DNA from: an uncultured Alphaproteobacteria bacterium
GTDB lineage: Bacteria; Pseudomonadota; Alphaproteobacteria; Parvibaculales; Parvibaculaceae
Length of the DNA stretch: 45,582 nt
Assembly (NCBI GenBank): GCA_903889655.1
Contig: CAISYL010000234.1
Coordinates: 1-45,582, forward strand
Reading direction: 5' to 3'
Shown here: piece after piece, positions 26,895 through 34,732 of the stretch
How the letters are laid out: every line of letters begins with the position of its first letter
Numbering within the stretch: the first letter of the stretch is position 1
Position numbers and translations under genes: made by a program
The notes under the pieces: model-generated
What the model was told of the DNA's origin: nothing
The model's input: the letters and a program-made list of their open reading frames with translations, nothing else
The model's database searches: none

Positions 26895-26929
26895 GAGCCG
26901 CGATGGATCGTTCCACCGCGGCTCTTTTT
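26895..26929 (+). terminator. Intrinsic terminator after bactofilin
   Basis: GAGCCGCG (26895-26902) pairs perfectly with CGCGGCTC (26917-26924); a further TGG/CCA pair lies inside, and TTTTT follows at 26925-26929. It closes the M23-bactofilin transcript. Confidence 0.88.
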
Positions 26930-27055
26930 CGATCCGGTGTGTGATCCCGCGACCGCTTGCCGTCGAGCCATTGCGCAGGATCAACGCCACCGTCGCGGAT
27001 GAGCCGTACTGCTATCCCTGATCGCAGATGCCACAATCACATGGGAGAGCGACCG

Positions 27056-27823
27056 ATGAAAAAGCTGGCCCTTCTGCTCGGTGCCCTGACCTTCCTGCTG
27101 GCTCCCTCGGCGTCCCAGGCGCGGGAGGCAAAGTCCGGCTTCGATACCGACGCACGCGTTGCACTCGATGGCTATGAGGCACTCGTCGAGCAGCAACTGG
27201 AATGGACACTCGCCAGCCTCAAGACATTGGCTGCCACGGAGGAAGCCGTTTCCGGTGATTGGGAGCATCTGAAAGGCCCACTCGGAAAACTCGCCGAAGG
27301 CATGCCGACCCATGCCGCGATCTGGTTCGCACGGCCGGACGGTTCGTACTTCACGGTGGAAAAGGGACTGACCGATCAGAATCTCAAGGACCGCGCCTAT
27401 TTTCCCCTCCTCCTCGGCGGTCGGGACGTCGCGGGCGATCTGGTAATCAGCAAATCGACAGGCAAGAAGTCCGTCGTCGTCGCGACGCCGGTCAAGGCAG
27501 ACGGCAAGGTCGTCGGTGCTCTTGGCATCTCCATTAGCGTCGAGCAGCTCGCGCAGCTCGTCGAGGACAGGATGCGATTTCCGAAAGACGTCGCCTTCTA
27601 CGCGCTGGACACCCAGGGGCAAACCGCGCTCCATCGTGAGACGAAGCTGATGTTCGAGTTTCCCTCCGACATGGGGAGCCCGACGCTGTCGGCGGCCGTC
27701 AAGACCATGCTGACTGAGCCGGAGGGCATGGTCAGCTATGAATTCGGCGGCAAGCAGAAGCTCGCTATATTCCAGAAGTCGAAGCTGACCGGATGGGTCT
27801 TCGTCCTGGGCAAGACAAAATAA
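27056..27823 (+). CDS. Secreted cache-domain protein
   Basis: A 255-residue protein with a Sec signal peptide (hydrophobic core 3-15, cut near SASQA-R). The mature part looks like a single extracytoplasmic Cache sensor domain: RPDGSYFTVEKG, then LKDRAYFP and VISKSTGKKSVVVATPV, the pattern of ligand-binding PAS-like domains in chemoreceptors and histidine kinases. Here there is no transmembrane or signalling domain after it, so it may be a free periplasmic ligand binder that docks with a separate receptor, which is inference. The start at ATG 27056 has GGAGAG eight bases upstream; an in-frame ATG at 27041 is an alternative. Confidence 0.75.
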   Translation: MKKLALLLGALTFLLAPSASQAREAKSGFDTDARVALDGYEALVEQQLEWTLASLKTLAATEEAVSGDWEHLKGPLGKLAEGMPTHAAIWFARPDGSYFTVEKGLTDQNLKDRAYFPLLLGGRDVAGDLVISKSTGKKSVVVATPVKADGKVVGALGISISVEQLAQLVEDRMRFPKDVAFYALDTQGQTALHRETKLMFEFPSDMGSPTLSAAVKTMLTEPEGMVSYEFGGKQKLAIFQKSKLTGWVFVLGKTK

Positions 27824-27850
27824 TCCCGCCCCGCCCCGTCGAGGACCGCG

Positions 27851-28979
27851 CTATTCGATATCCTCGACCGCTTCGGTTCCGCCCTTCACGCGTGCGGCAA
27901 GCGCCGCCGCCATGAAGTCGTCGAGATCGCCGTCGAGCACGTCGGAGGGCGACGGGCTTTCGATGCCCGTGCGCAGGTCTTTCACCATCTGATAGGGCTG
28001 CAGCACGTAGGAACGGATCTGGTGACCCCAGCCGATATCTGTCTTGCTCGCAGCCTCCGCCTGCGCCACGGCTTCGCGCTTTTCAAGCTCGAGCTCATAG
28101 AGCCGGGCGCGGAGCATATTCCAGGCGGTGGCGCGGTTCTTGTGCTGCGAACGCTCGTTCTGACAGGCGACGACGATGCCGGTCGGAATATGCGTGATGC
28201 GCACCGCGCTGTCCGTCGTGTTGACGTGCTGGCCGCCGGCGCCCGACGAACGATAGGTGTCGATGCGGCAGTCGCTTTCCTTGACGTCGATGTTGATCGA
28301 GTCGTCGACCACCGGATAAACCCAGACGCTCGAGAAGCTCGTATGCCGTCGCGCGTTGGAATCGTAGGGCGAAATGCGCACCAGGCGATGGACACCAGAT
28401 TCCGTCTTCAGCCAGCCGAAGGCGTTGTGTCCCTTGACGATGATCGTCGCCGACTTGATGCCGGCCTCTTCGCCGTCATGCCGCTCGACCAGCTCGACCT
28501 TGTAGCCCTTGCGTTCCGACCACCGGGTGTACATGCGCAGCAGCATCTGCGCCCAGTCCTGGCTCTCGGTGCCGCCGGCACCCGCATGCACTTCGACGTA
28601 GGCGTCGTTGCCGTCAGCCTCGCCGGCGAGCAGCGTCTCGATTTCGGCTTTGCGCGCTTCTTCGCGCACGCTCTTGAGCGCGGTTTCGGCTTCCTTGACG
28701 ATGCCGGCATCGCCCTCGGCCTCGCCCATCTCGATCAGCTCGATATTGTCGTTGAGGCCGGACTCGAGATGCAGATAGGCGTTGATCGCCTCGTCGAGAC
28801 GCGTACGCTCCGCCATCAGCGAGCGGGCCTTCGCCGGATCGTTCCAGAGATTGGGGTCTTCGGCGCGAGCGTTCAGTTCATCGAGGCGTTTGCGGGCAGA
28901 ATCCCAGTCAAAGATGCCTCCTCAGCAGTCCCAGGGACTGCTTGATTTCATCGGCTATTGCCTGGGTCTCGGAACGCAT
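27851..28979 (-). CDS. prfB: Peptide chain release factor 2, expressed by programmed +1 frameshift
   Basis: RF2 terminates translation at UGA and UAA. The gene is in two frames: a 23-codon leader from ATG 28979 ending CTT (28913-28911) then TGA (28910-28908), and the main frame from 28909 to 27851; skipping the T at 28910 joins them into a 375-residue protein. The catalytic GGQ motif ([10 protein letters not shown]) is intact. The stop-codon recognition tripeptide reads SPY ([15 protein letters not shown]) where E. coli RF2 has SPF. A good ribosome site (GGAGG) precedes the ATG. It follows PBP1A on the same strand and converges on the cache gene. Confidence 0.96.
28907..28922 (-). promoter_or_regulatory. 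prfB programmed +1 frameshift site
   Basis: On the minus strand: an internal Shine-Dalgarno AGGAGG (28922-28917), three bases, then CTT TGA C (28913-28907). This is the classic autoregulatory cassette: when RF2 is scarce the ribosome pauses on the in-frame UGA and slips +1 on CUU to read GAC. Spacing matches the E. coli element. Confidence 0.95.
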
Positions 28980-29067
28980 CGATCTGGCCTCCGTAAATGC
29001 GGGGCGGAAAATAAGCCGAACGCGCGCGGGTGTAAACCCGCCCACGTCCGGTTGCACGATATAGCTC

Positions 29068-31581
29068 TCAGTAAAGTCCGCCCGTACCTGAATCGACCGC
29101 CCCGCCGCCACCCGAAGGCTGGCCGGACGACGTACCGCCATCGAGGCCGGTCACCGGCGTACCCGTGACCACGCCAGCAGACGACGAAGAGGATGACGAT
29201 TGCGGCTCGGTGCCTTCCTTGAAGGCTTCGAGAATGACGTCCGGATCGCTCGATGAGGCGAGCTGCCCCGTCTTGTGATCGATTTTCACGAGACTGATGC
29301 CCGGTGGAATGCGGAACGGAATCGCCGGATCGCTTCCGATTTCGGCCTGCATGATATCGCGGAAAATCGGCGCAGCCGTGCGCCCGCCCGTCTCGGCGCG
29401 CCCGAGGGGCGTCGGATTGTCGTAGCCGACGAAAACGCCGACTACGAGGTTCGGCGAATAGCCCATGAACCAGGCATCGCGCTCGTCACTCGACGTACCC
29501 GTCTTGCCGGCAAGCGGAACAGGCACGACCTTGATCGCCGACCCCGTGCCGCGCTGAATGACGCCTTCGAGCATCGACGTGATCTGATAGGACGTCTGCG
29601 GGCTTTCGATCTGCTCGCGATTGTCCGGCAAGTCCGGCGGCGACTGGTTCGCCCAGTCGGCATTGCAATCGGGGCAGGCGCGATTGTCCTGCTTGTAGAT
29701 GGTCCGGCCCCAGCGATCCTGCACGCGATCGATGAGCGTCGGGGTGACCTTCTTGCCGCCATTATCGAAGACCGCATAGGCGGCGGCGAGACGCATCAGC
29801 GTCGTCTCGCCTGCACCGAGCGACATCGACAGCACCGGCTGCATGTTGTCGATGATGCCGAAGCGATGCGCATAATCGACGACCTTGTCCATGCCGATCG
29901 CCTGTGCGAGCCGCACGGTCATCACATTGCGCGAATGCTCCAGACCGAAACGCAGCGTCGACGGTCCGAAGAAATCGCGCTCATAGTTTTCCGGCTTCCA
30001 CAACGCGAGGCCAGGGCCCTGATCCATGACGAACGGGGCGTCGAGCACGAGGCTCGCCGGCGTGAAGCCATTGTCGAGCGCCGCCGCATAGACGAAGGGC
30101 TTGAACGACGAACCGGGCTGGCGCAGCGCCTGCGTCGCGCGATTGAATTCGCTCTGGTCGAAGCTGAACCCGCCCTGCATCGCAAGCACGCGACCCGTAT
30201 GCGGGTCCATCGCGATGACCGATCCGTTGACGCCCGGAACCTGACGAAGCGCATAGTGATCTGCCGCGCTCGCCCCTTTCTTGAAGATGGGCTCGACATA
30301 GACGACGTCGCCAATGGCCAGTGCGTCCGCCGGCTGCTTCAGCACCGGGCCGAGATACTGATCCTTGATCGACTGACGCGCCCAGCTCATGTCGGCGAAG
30401 GGGATGGTGCCGGTCTTCACATCGGTGGAGAACTTGCCGTTGGGCAGATGCTCAGGCAGCAGACCGACCTTGGCGCTCGTCGGCGTCAGATCGAGCACCA
30501 CGGCAAGCGTCCAGGGCGCGAGATCGTCCGCGAACTTCTGCTTCTCCAGCGCCTCCTGCCAGTTTTCACCGGGCTGCAGCTTGGCGAGCGGCCCGCGATA
30601 GCCGTGGCGCTGATCGTAGTCGACGAGGCCCTGACGCAGCGAGCGGCGAACGATCGCCTGCAGATGCGTGTCGATGGTGGTGCGAACCGACAGGCCGCCT
30701 TCGTAGAGCTTCGCCTCGCCATATTGCGCATAGAGTTCGCGGCGCACTTCCTCGACGAAATATTCCGCATCGGGAAGCTGCACGCCGACGGGGCGCTGAT
30801 AAGTCTCGAACGGCTCGGCCTGCGCCTGTTTCGCTTCTTCGTCGGTGATGAAACCGTCTTCTTGCATACGGCCGATCACCCAGTTCCGGCGCGCAATGGC
30901 ACGGTCGCGATGGGTATAGGGATTGTAGTTCTCAGGCCCTTTCGGCAGCGAGGCAAGATAGGCGACCTGTGCGATCGAAAGCTGATCGAGAGGCCTGTCG
31001 AAATAATTGGTCGCCGCCGCCGCGACGCCGTAGCTGCCCGTGCCGAGATAGATTTCGTTCAGATAGAGCTCGAGGATCTTGTCCTTCGAATAGGCCTTCT
31101 CCATCCGCAGCGAGAGCAGGATTTCCGTAATCTTGCGTTGCGCATTGCGGTCGCGCGTCAGGAGGAAGTTGCGCGCCACCTGCTGCGTGATGGTCGATGC
31201 GCCGACAAGCCGGCGGTCGTTGATGACGTTGAAGACGTTGTCGACCATGGCGCGCGCGATGCCGACAGGATCGACACCGCTATGCGTATAGAAATTCTTG
31301 TCTTCGGCGGCGAGGAAGGCCTGGATCAGCCGCTTCGGAATGGCGTTGATGGGCACATAGATGCGCCGCTCCCGCGCATATTCCGCAATCAGTTCACCGT
31401 CGCCCGCGTGAACGCGGGTCATCACAGGCGGCTCGTAATTGGCCAGCTTCGAATAATCCGGAAGTTCGATGTTCATCTGCCAGAGCAGATAGCCGGCGGC
31501 CAGCAGCCCGCCCGCGACGACGACCAGAAAGATGGCGGATATGACTGTGAGAACTCTCAACATCGGGCTCAAATGCCCCAT
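29068..31581 (-). CDS. mrcA: Penicillin-binding protein 1A (bifunctional transglycosylase/transpeptidase)
   Basis: An 837-residue class A PBP that polymerises and cross-links peptidoglycan in the periplasm. Order: short cytoplasmic start, transmembrane helix (about 10-32), GT51 glycosyltransferase (catalytic Glu in AEDKNFYTHSG, about E93; ASTITQQVARN), an intervening OB-like domain, and a transpeptidase domain with SSFK (S491), SRN (EHSRN) and KTGT (K693). The last ~40 residues are Ser/Gly-rich with no known domain. The ATG at 31581 follows GAGAAGG. The neighbouring amidase, prfB and rne form a synteny block common in alphaproteobacteria. Confidence 0.95.
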   Translation of the reverse strand: MGHLSPMLRVLTVISAIFLVVVAGGLLAAGYLLWQMNIELPDYSKLANYEPPVMTRVHAGDGELIAEYARERRIYVPINAIPKRLIQAFLAAEDKNFYTHSGVDPVGIARAMVDNVFNVINDRRLVGASTITQQVARNFLLTRDRNAQRKITEILLSLRMEKAYSKDKILELYLNEIYLGTGSYGVAAAATNYFDRPLDQLSIAQVAYLASLPKGPENYNPYTHRDRAIARRNWVIGRMQEDGFITDEEAKQAQAEPFETYQRPVGVQLPDAEYFVEEVRRELYAQYGEAKLYEGGLSVRTTIDTHLQAIVRRSLRQGLVDYDQRHGYRGPLAKLQPGENWQEALEKQKFADDLAPWTLAVVLDLTPTSAKVGLLPEHLPNGKFSTDVKTGTIPFADMSWARQSIKDQYLGPVLKQPADALAIGDVVYVEPIFKKGASAADHYALRQVPGVNGSVIAMDPHTGRVLAMQGGFSFDQSEFNRATQALRQPGSSFKPFVYAAALDNGFTPASLVLDAPFVMDQGPGLALWKPENYERDFFGPSTLRFGLEHSRNVMTVRLAQAIGMDKVVDYAHRFGIIDNMQPVLSMSLGAGETTLMRLAAAYAVFDNGGKKVTPTLIDRVQDRWGRTIYKQDNRACPDCNADWANQSPPDLPDNREQIESPQTSYQITSMLEGVIQRGTGSAIKVVPVPLAGKTGTSSDERDAWFMGYSPNLVVGVFVGYDNPTPLGRAETGGRTAAPIFRDIMQAEIGSDPAIPFRIPPGISLVKIDHKTGQLASSSDPDVILEAFKEGTEPQSSSSSSSAGVVTGTPVTGLDGGTSSGQPSGGGGAVDSGTGGLY

Positions 31582-31752
31582 CCTTCTCGTTGGACATCGC
31601 TTGCATGCCCCCGATCCGGCGGCGGGCCGGGATGCAGCGCGACATTTAGCACGGTCTCATTCCGGGAAACCACCCGCGAGTGCATGAAGTATGGTTAACA
31701 CCCCGGGCAGGCCGTCATAGCCGATCGTGACACCGCCGCAATGGCTCCATAT

Positions 31753-33228
31753 TTAGTTGGGCCCCTCGGCCAGCCTGTCATCGAAATAGCGCGCGACGGC
31801 CTTCACGAAGGAGCTCGCCACCGAAGCACGCCACTTGGGCGACGTCAGCCGCTTCTCTTCCGTGCTGTTGGTGAGGAAACCAAGCTCGACCAGCACGGAC
31901 GGCACGTCCGGCGCCTTCAATACGACGAAGCCCGCGAAACGATGCGTCGGCTCCAGAAGCGTCGTCGTCTGCCGGGCGTAATCGACAACCGACTTCGCGA
32001 AATGAACCGAATAATTCTTGGTCTCGCGCTGCGCGAGGTCGATGAGGATGCTGGTGACTTCGGGGGACTCGCCCTTGAAGTCGATGCCGGCAATCGCGTC
32101 GGAGAGGTTTTCCTTGCGCGCCAGCTCCGCAGCCTCCTTGTCGGAAGCCGTCTCGGACAGCGTATAGACCGACATGCCGCGCACATCCGATTTTGAAATC
32201 GAGTCCGCATGGATCGAAATGAAGAGATCGGCCTTGTAGCGCTGCGCGATCTGCACGCGCTCGCGCAGCGGAATGAAGATGTCCCTGTCGCGCGTCATGT
32301 GAACTTCGTAACGCCCCGTCGCCTTGAGGCGTTTGGCAAGTTCCTTGCCGAAGGCCAGCACGACGTCTTTCTCGACAACGCCGCTCTGGCCATGTGTTCC
32401 CGGATCGACGCCGCCATGCCCGGGATCGATGACCACGATACGCCGGCGGTCATGCCGGGCCGAAGGGGCAGCCGGCACGGACTGCACTGGCGTAGCGGCC
32501 GGCGCTTCCGCTGCCACGGCGGCCTTGTCCGAATAAGGCAGCCCGGCCGATTTGACGAAACTGTCGCGGTCCGTCGGTCCGAGATCGATGACGATCCGCC
32601 GCCCGAAACCTCCCTGCGGATCGAGAACGAAGTTCCGCGCAACCGCGACCGGTCCGGTCGTGTCGATCACCACACGGAACGTATCGTCCTGAAATTCGCC
32701 ATAGCGATAATCGGCGATGACGCCGCGCCCCTTCTCGCCCGCATTTTCGGGCAGGTTGGAGCGAAGCTTCGGAAAATCGATGATGACGCGATAGGGATCG
32801 GCCAGCGTGAAGACGTGATACTGGACCGCGCTCGATCCGCTGAGTTCGACCACAAAGCGCGTCTCCGAACCGCGATCGCCGACGCGAATGCTGGAAACGG
32901 CGGCCCCTGTCGCGCCAGCGATAGACGGCACGGTTCCAGTGGCAGGCGTCTGAGGCGCGGTATCGTCGGGCATCGCCGAAGCCGGCGCCGGCAGCGCCGC
33001 TTCATTTACCGCCCCTGTCGCATCGTCCGGATGCGAGGCCTGCTCTGAGCGGGGCGAACTGAGGGGGATCGTTCCGAGGATGCCTTTCTCGGCCCGGGCG
33101 GGGCTCGCGAGCAATGCGGCGAATGCCGCCGTCAGAACAAAAGCCAGGGCGAACGACGACCGGGACGCCTTCGGCATCCTGCTTCCCGCCGGCCGCGCCA
33201 AGGCGGCCCCCTGCCCTTTATTCAGCAT
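31753..33228 (-). CDS. N-acetylmuramoyl-L-alanine amidase, AmiC-like
   Basis: A 491-residue exported amidase that cleaves the bond between MurNAc and the peptide stem during cell separation. Order: signal peptide (AAFAALLASPARA, ending about residue 46), a Pro/Ala-rich linker, an AMIN targeting domain (about 112-215) and a zinc Amidase_3 domain (about 263-480) with DPGHGG (H271), E286, SIHAD (second His) and VELGFLTN with the catalytic Glu. The start is uncertain: ATG 33228 is listed; ATG 33177 would give a more typical 28-residue signal peptide. It is transcribed toward PBP1A, away from rne. Confidence 0.92.
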   Translation of the reverse strand: MLNKGQGAALARPAGSRMPKASRSSFALAFVLTAAFAALLASPARAEKGILGTIPLSSPRSEQASHPDDATGAVNEAALPAPASAMPDDTAPQTPATGTVPSIAGATGAAVSSIRVGDRGSETRFVVELSGSSAVQYHVFTLADPYRVIIDFPKLRSNLPENAGEKGRGVIADYRYGEFQDDTFRVVIDTTGPVAVARNFVLDPQGGFGRRIVIDLGPTDRDSFVKSAGLPYSDKAAVAAEAPAATPVQSVPAAPSARHDRRRIVVIDPGHGGVDPGTHGQSGVVEKDVVLAFGKELAKRLKATGRYEVHMTRDRDIFIPLRERVQIAQRYKADLFISIHADSISKSDVRGMSVYTLSETASDKEAAELARKENLSDAIAGIDFKGESPEVTSILIDLAQRETKNYSVHFAKSVVDYARQTTTLLEPTHRFAGFVVLKAPDVPSVLVELGFLTNSTEEKRLTSPKWRASVASSFVKAVARYFDDRLAEGPN

Positions 33229-34009
33229 AACCTAGCGAATCCCGCCATCCGCAGCCGTTTTCACCGGCGCGGCCGCTCCCCGCTGACAAAGCGGAAGGTG
33301 AATCAGTCGCGTGCAGCTAATCTATTCTGGCGAGAATAGTTTATAAACCATTAGCCAGCCGGAAAACTTCACGCTTTCTCAATGACTAGCATGGTTAATG
33401 GCTTGTATCGGCCTGCCTTGCCGCTTCCCGGCCAAGCCATCGCTTGCCAAATCAGGAGCGCGCAAAGTACAAGACAAAGGCTAGCCGGTTTGGCTTTCCC
33501 TTCGGGTACCCGGTTCTTTAAGCCGGTTCCCTGGTCCGAAGAGCCGGAAGATCACGGCGGACCCCGCCCCCGCGACTGGCGGTGCGGCAGTTTCAGGTTC
33601 GCCCCTTTTGGTTTCTCTGGCTGATTACGACGCCAGACCGCCCGAGCGAGTTCGACGCTCGTCCCGCCTGCCGGCTTCCGATGGAACCGAGGCGGTCACG
33701 ACGATTTCCGCCCGCCCCCGGCGAACAAGGGGGTACCGAAGGTTGAGATGCACGACGCAACCACGCAGATGAAGAAGGCAGAGGCCATAGAGGTTCGCTC
33801 GACACGCGAATTTTCGGCGCTTGCTCTTGCTGCGCGTTACGTGCTCGCCGCCTCCCGATCACTGATCCGATCCGGCTCTCTCGCCGCGCCCATTTCCCAT
33901 GTGGTAGCGGCCCGCCGGGTTCACACAATCGGCGCCCGCCCGCGCCCGCTCGGCCGCATGAATTTGCGCCTTGTCCTGCGTGGCGGCCGGCGCCCCGGAG
34001 ATATTCTCA
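33229..34009. other. 781-base divergent region and likely long rne leader
   Basis: No convincing gene is present between the amidase and rne. The region is AT-richer near 33310-33410, where a compact palindrome cluster sits, and then GC-rich with several short stems, for example CGAGCG/CGCTCG near 33645-33663, and repeated GCCGGTT units near 33484 and 33522. RNase E genes in other bacteria have long autoregulatory 5' leaders, so a structured leader is the likely content. An open frame from 33748 that runs over the rne start lacks a good ribosome site and is not believed. Confidence 0.45.
33316..33355. promoter_or_regulatory. Nested palindromes upstream of the amidase
   Basis: CTATTCT-GGCG-AGAATAG (33322-33339) is a perfect 7-bp inverted repeat. 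Outside it, GCTAAT (33316-33321) pairs with ATTAGC (33350-33355). The site is AT-rich, 90-130 bases before the amidase start on the minus strand, and could be an operator or a promoter-proximal hairpin. Confidence 0.4.
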
Positions 34010-34729
34010 ATGGCCAACAAGATGCTTATCGACGCGACCCACCCCGAGGAAACTCGGGTCGTGGTCGTGGCCGGCAACAAGGTTGAAGAGTTCGATTTCG
34101 AGTCCGAAGCAAGAAAGCAGCTTCGGGGAAACATCTACCTCGCGAAGATCACGCGCGTAGAGCCATCGCTGCAGGCAGCCTTCGTCGAATATGGTGGCAA
34201 CCGCCACGGCTTCCTCGCCTTCAGCGAAATTCATCCCGACTATTACCAGATCCCGGTCGCAGACCGCGAAGCGCTGTTGAAGCAGCAGGCTGCCGCCGCG
34301 CGCCGCGAGGCCGAGGAAGAAGATCGCGACGAGGCGGATGCCTCCCCGGCACAGACGGGCGAGGCGGCTGAGGCCGCGCCCGAGAACGGCGCCGACGCGG
34401 AGACGCATGCTTCCGATGACGGCCATGGCGAAGCCAGGCCCGAAGCGGCGCATGACGAAGAGCATGCGCATGCCGACGACATGCCGGTTGCCCGCGGCGA
34501 GACGGAAATCGTTCACTCCGACGACACGATCGAGTCGGTCGGCGCCGGCGACGTTCTCGAAGAGGCACACGAGGAAGCCCAGCCGCGCAAGCAGCGCCAC
34601 AACTTCCGCAACTACAAGATTCAGGAAGTCGTCAAGCGCCGCCAGATCATGCTGGTGCAGGTCGTCAAGGAAGAGCGCGGCAACAAGGGCGCCGCTCTCA
34701 CGACCTTCCTCTCGCTCGCCGGTCGCTAG
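34010..34729 (+). CDS. rne: Ribonuclease E, N-terminal piece ending at an in-frame amber codon
   Basis: First 239 codons of RNase E, the main endonuclease of mRNA decay. It starts MANKMLIDATHPEETRV, the usual alphaproteobacterial N-terminus, with GGAG nine bases upstream. It holds the RNase H-like start and the S1 domain (RGNIYLAKITRVEPSLQAAF, HGFLAFSEIH) interrupted by an acidic, His-containing insert at about 90-200, as is typical in this class. The frame reaches TTFLSLAGR and then TAG (34727-34729), where homologues have Tyr. The downstream piece continues in the same frame. Either a pseudogene, a readthrough product, a split enzyme or a base-call error. Confidence 0.9.
   Translation: MANKMLIDATHPEETRVVVVAGNKVEEFDFESEARKQLRGNIYLAKITRVEPSLQAAFVEYGGNRHGFLAFSEIHPDYYQIPVADREALLKQQAAAARREAEEEDRDEADASPAQTGEAAEAAPENGADAETHASDDGHGEARPEAAHDEEHAHADDMPVARGETEIVHSDDTIESVGAGDVLEEAHEEAQPRKQRHNFRNYKIQEVVKRRQIMLVQVVKEERGNKGAALTTFLSLAGR
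34727..34729 (+). other. In-frame TAG inside rne
   Basis: The codon is TAG in the context GGTCGC-TAG-TGCGTGCTG. E. coli RNase E reads SLAGSYLVLMPN at this place, so TAG replaces a conserved Tyr codon (TAC or TAT) by one base. No frame change occurs on either side. TAG also ends genuine genes here (sufA, aroQ, accB), so it is not a reassigned codon. Confidence 0.9.
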
Positions 34730-34732
34730 TGC

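Noticed and set aside
25076-26971. Long minus-strand open frame opposite the M23 and bactofilin genes
   Set aside because: It lacks motifs and overlaps two recognisable genes and a terminator.
29275-31698. Very long plus-strand open frame opposite PBP1A
   Set aside because: The protein is Arg/Asp/Leu-rich with no motif, while the minus strand encodes a complete PBP1A. It is a high-GC antisense shadow.
33748-34086. Possible small gene in the rne leader
   Set aside because: It overlaps the rne start, has no clear ribosome site and has no recognisable motif.
34727-34729. Global reassignment of TAG to an amino acid
   Set aside because: TAG ends sufA, the TfoX gene, aroQ and accB at the right family lengths.
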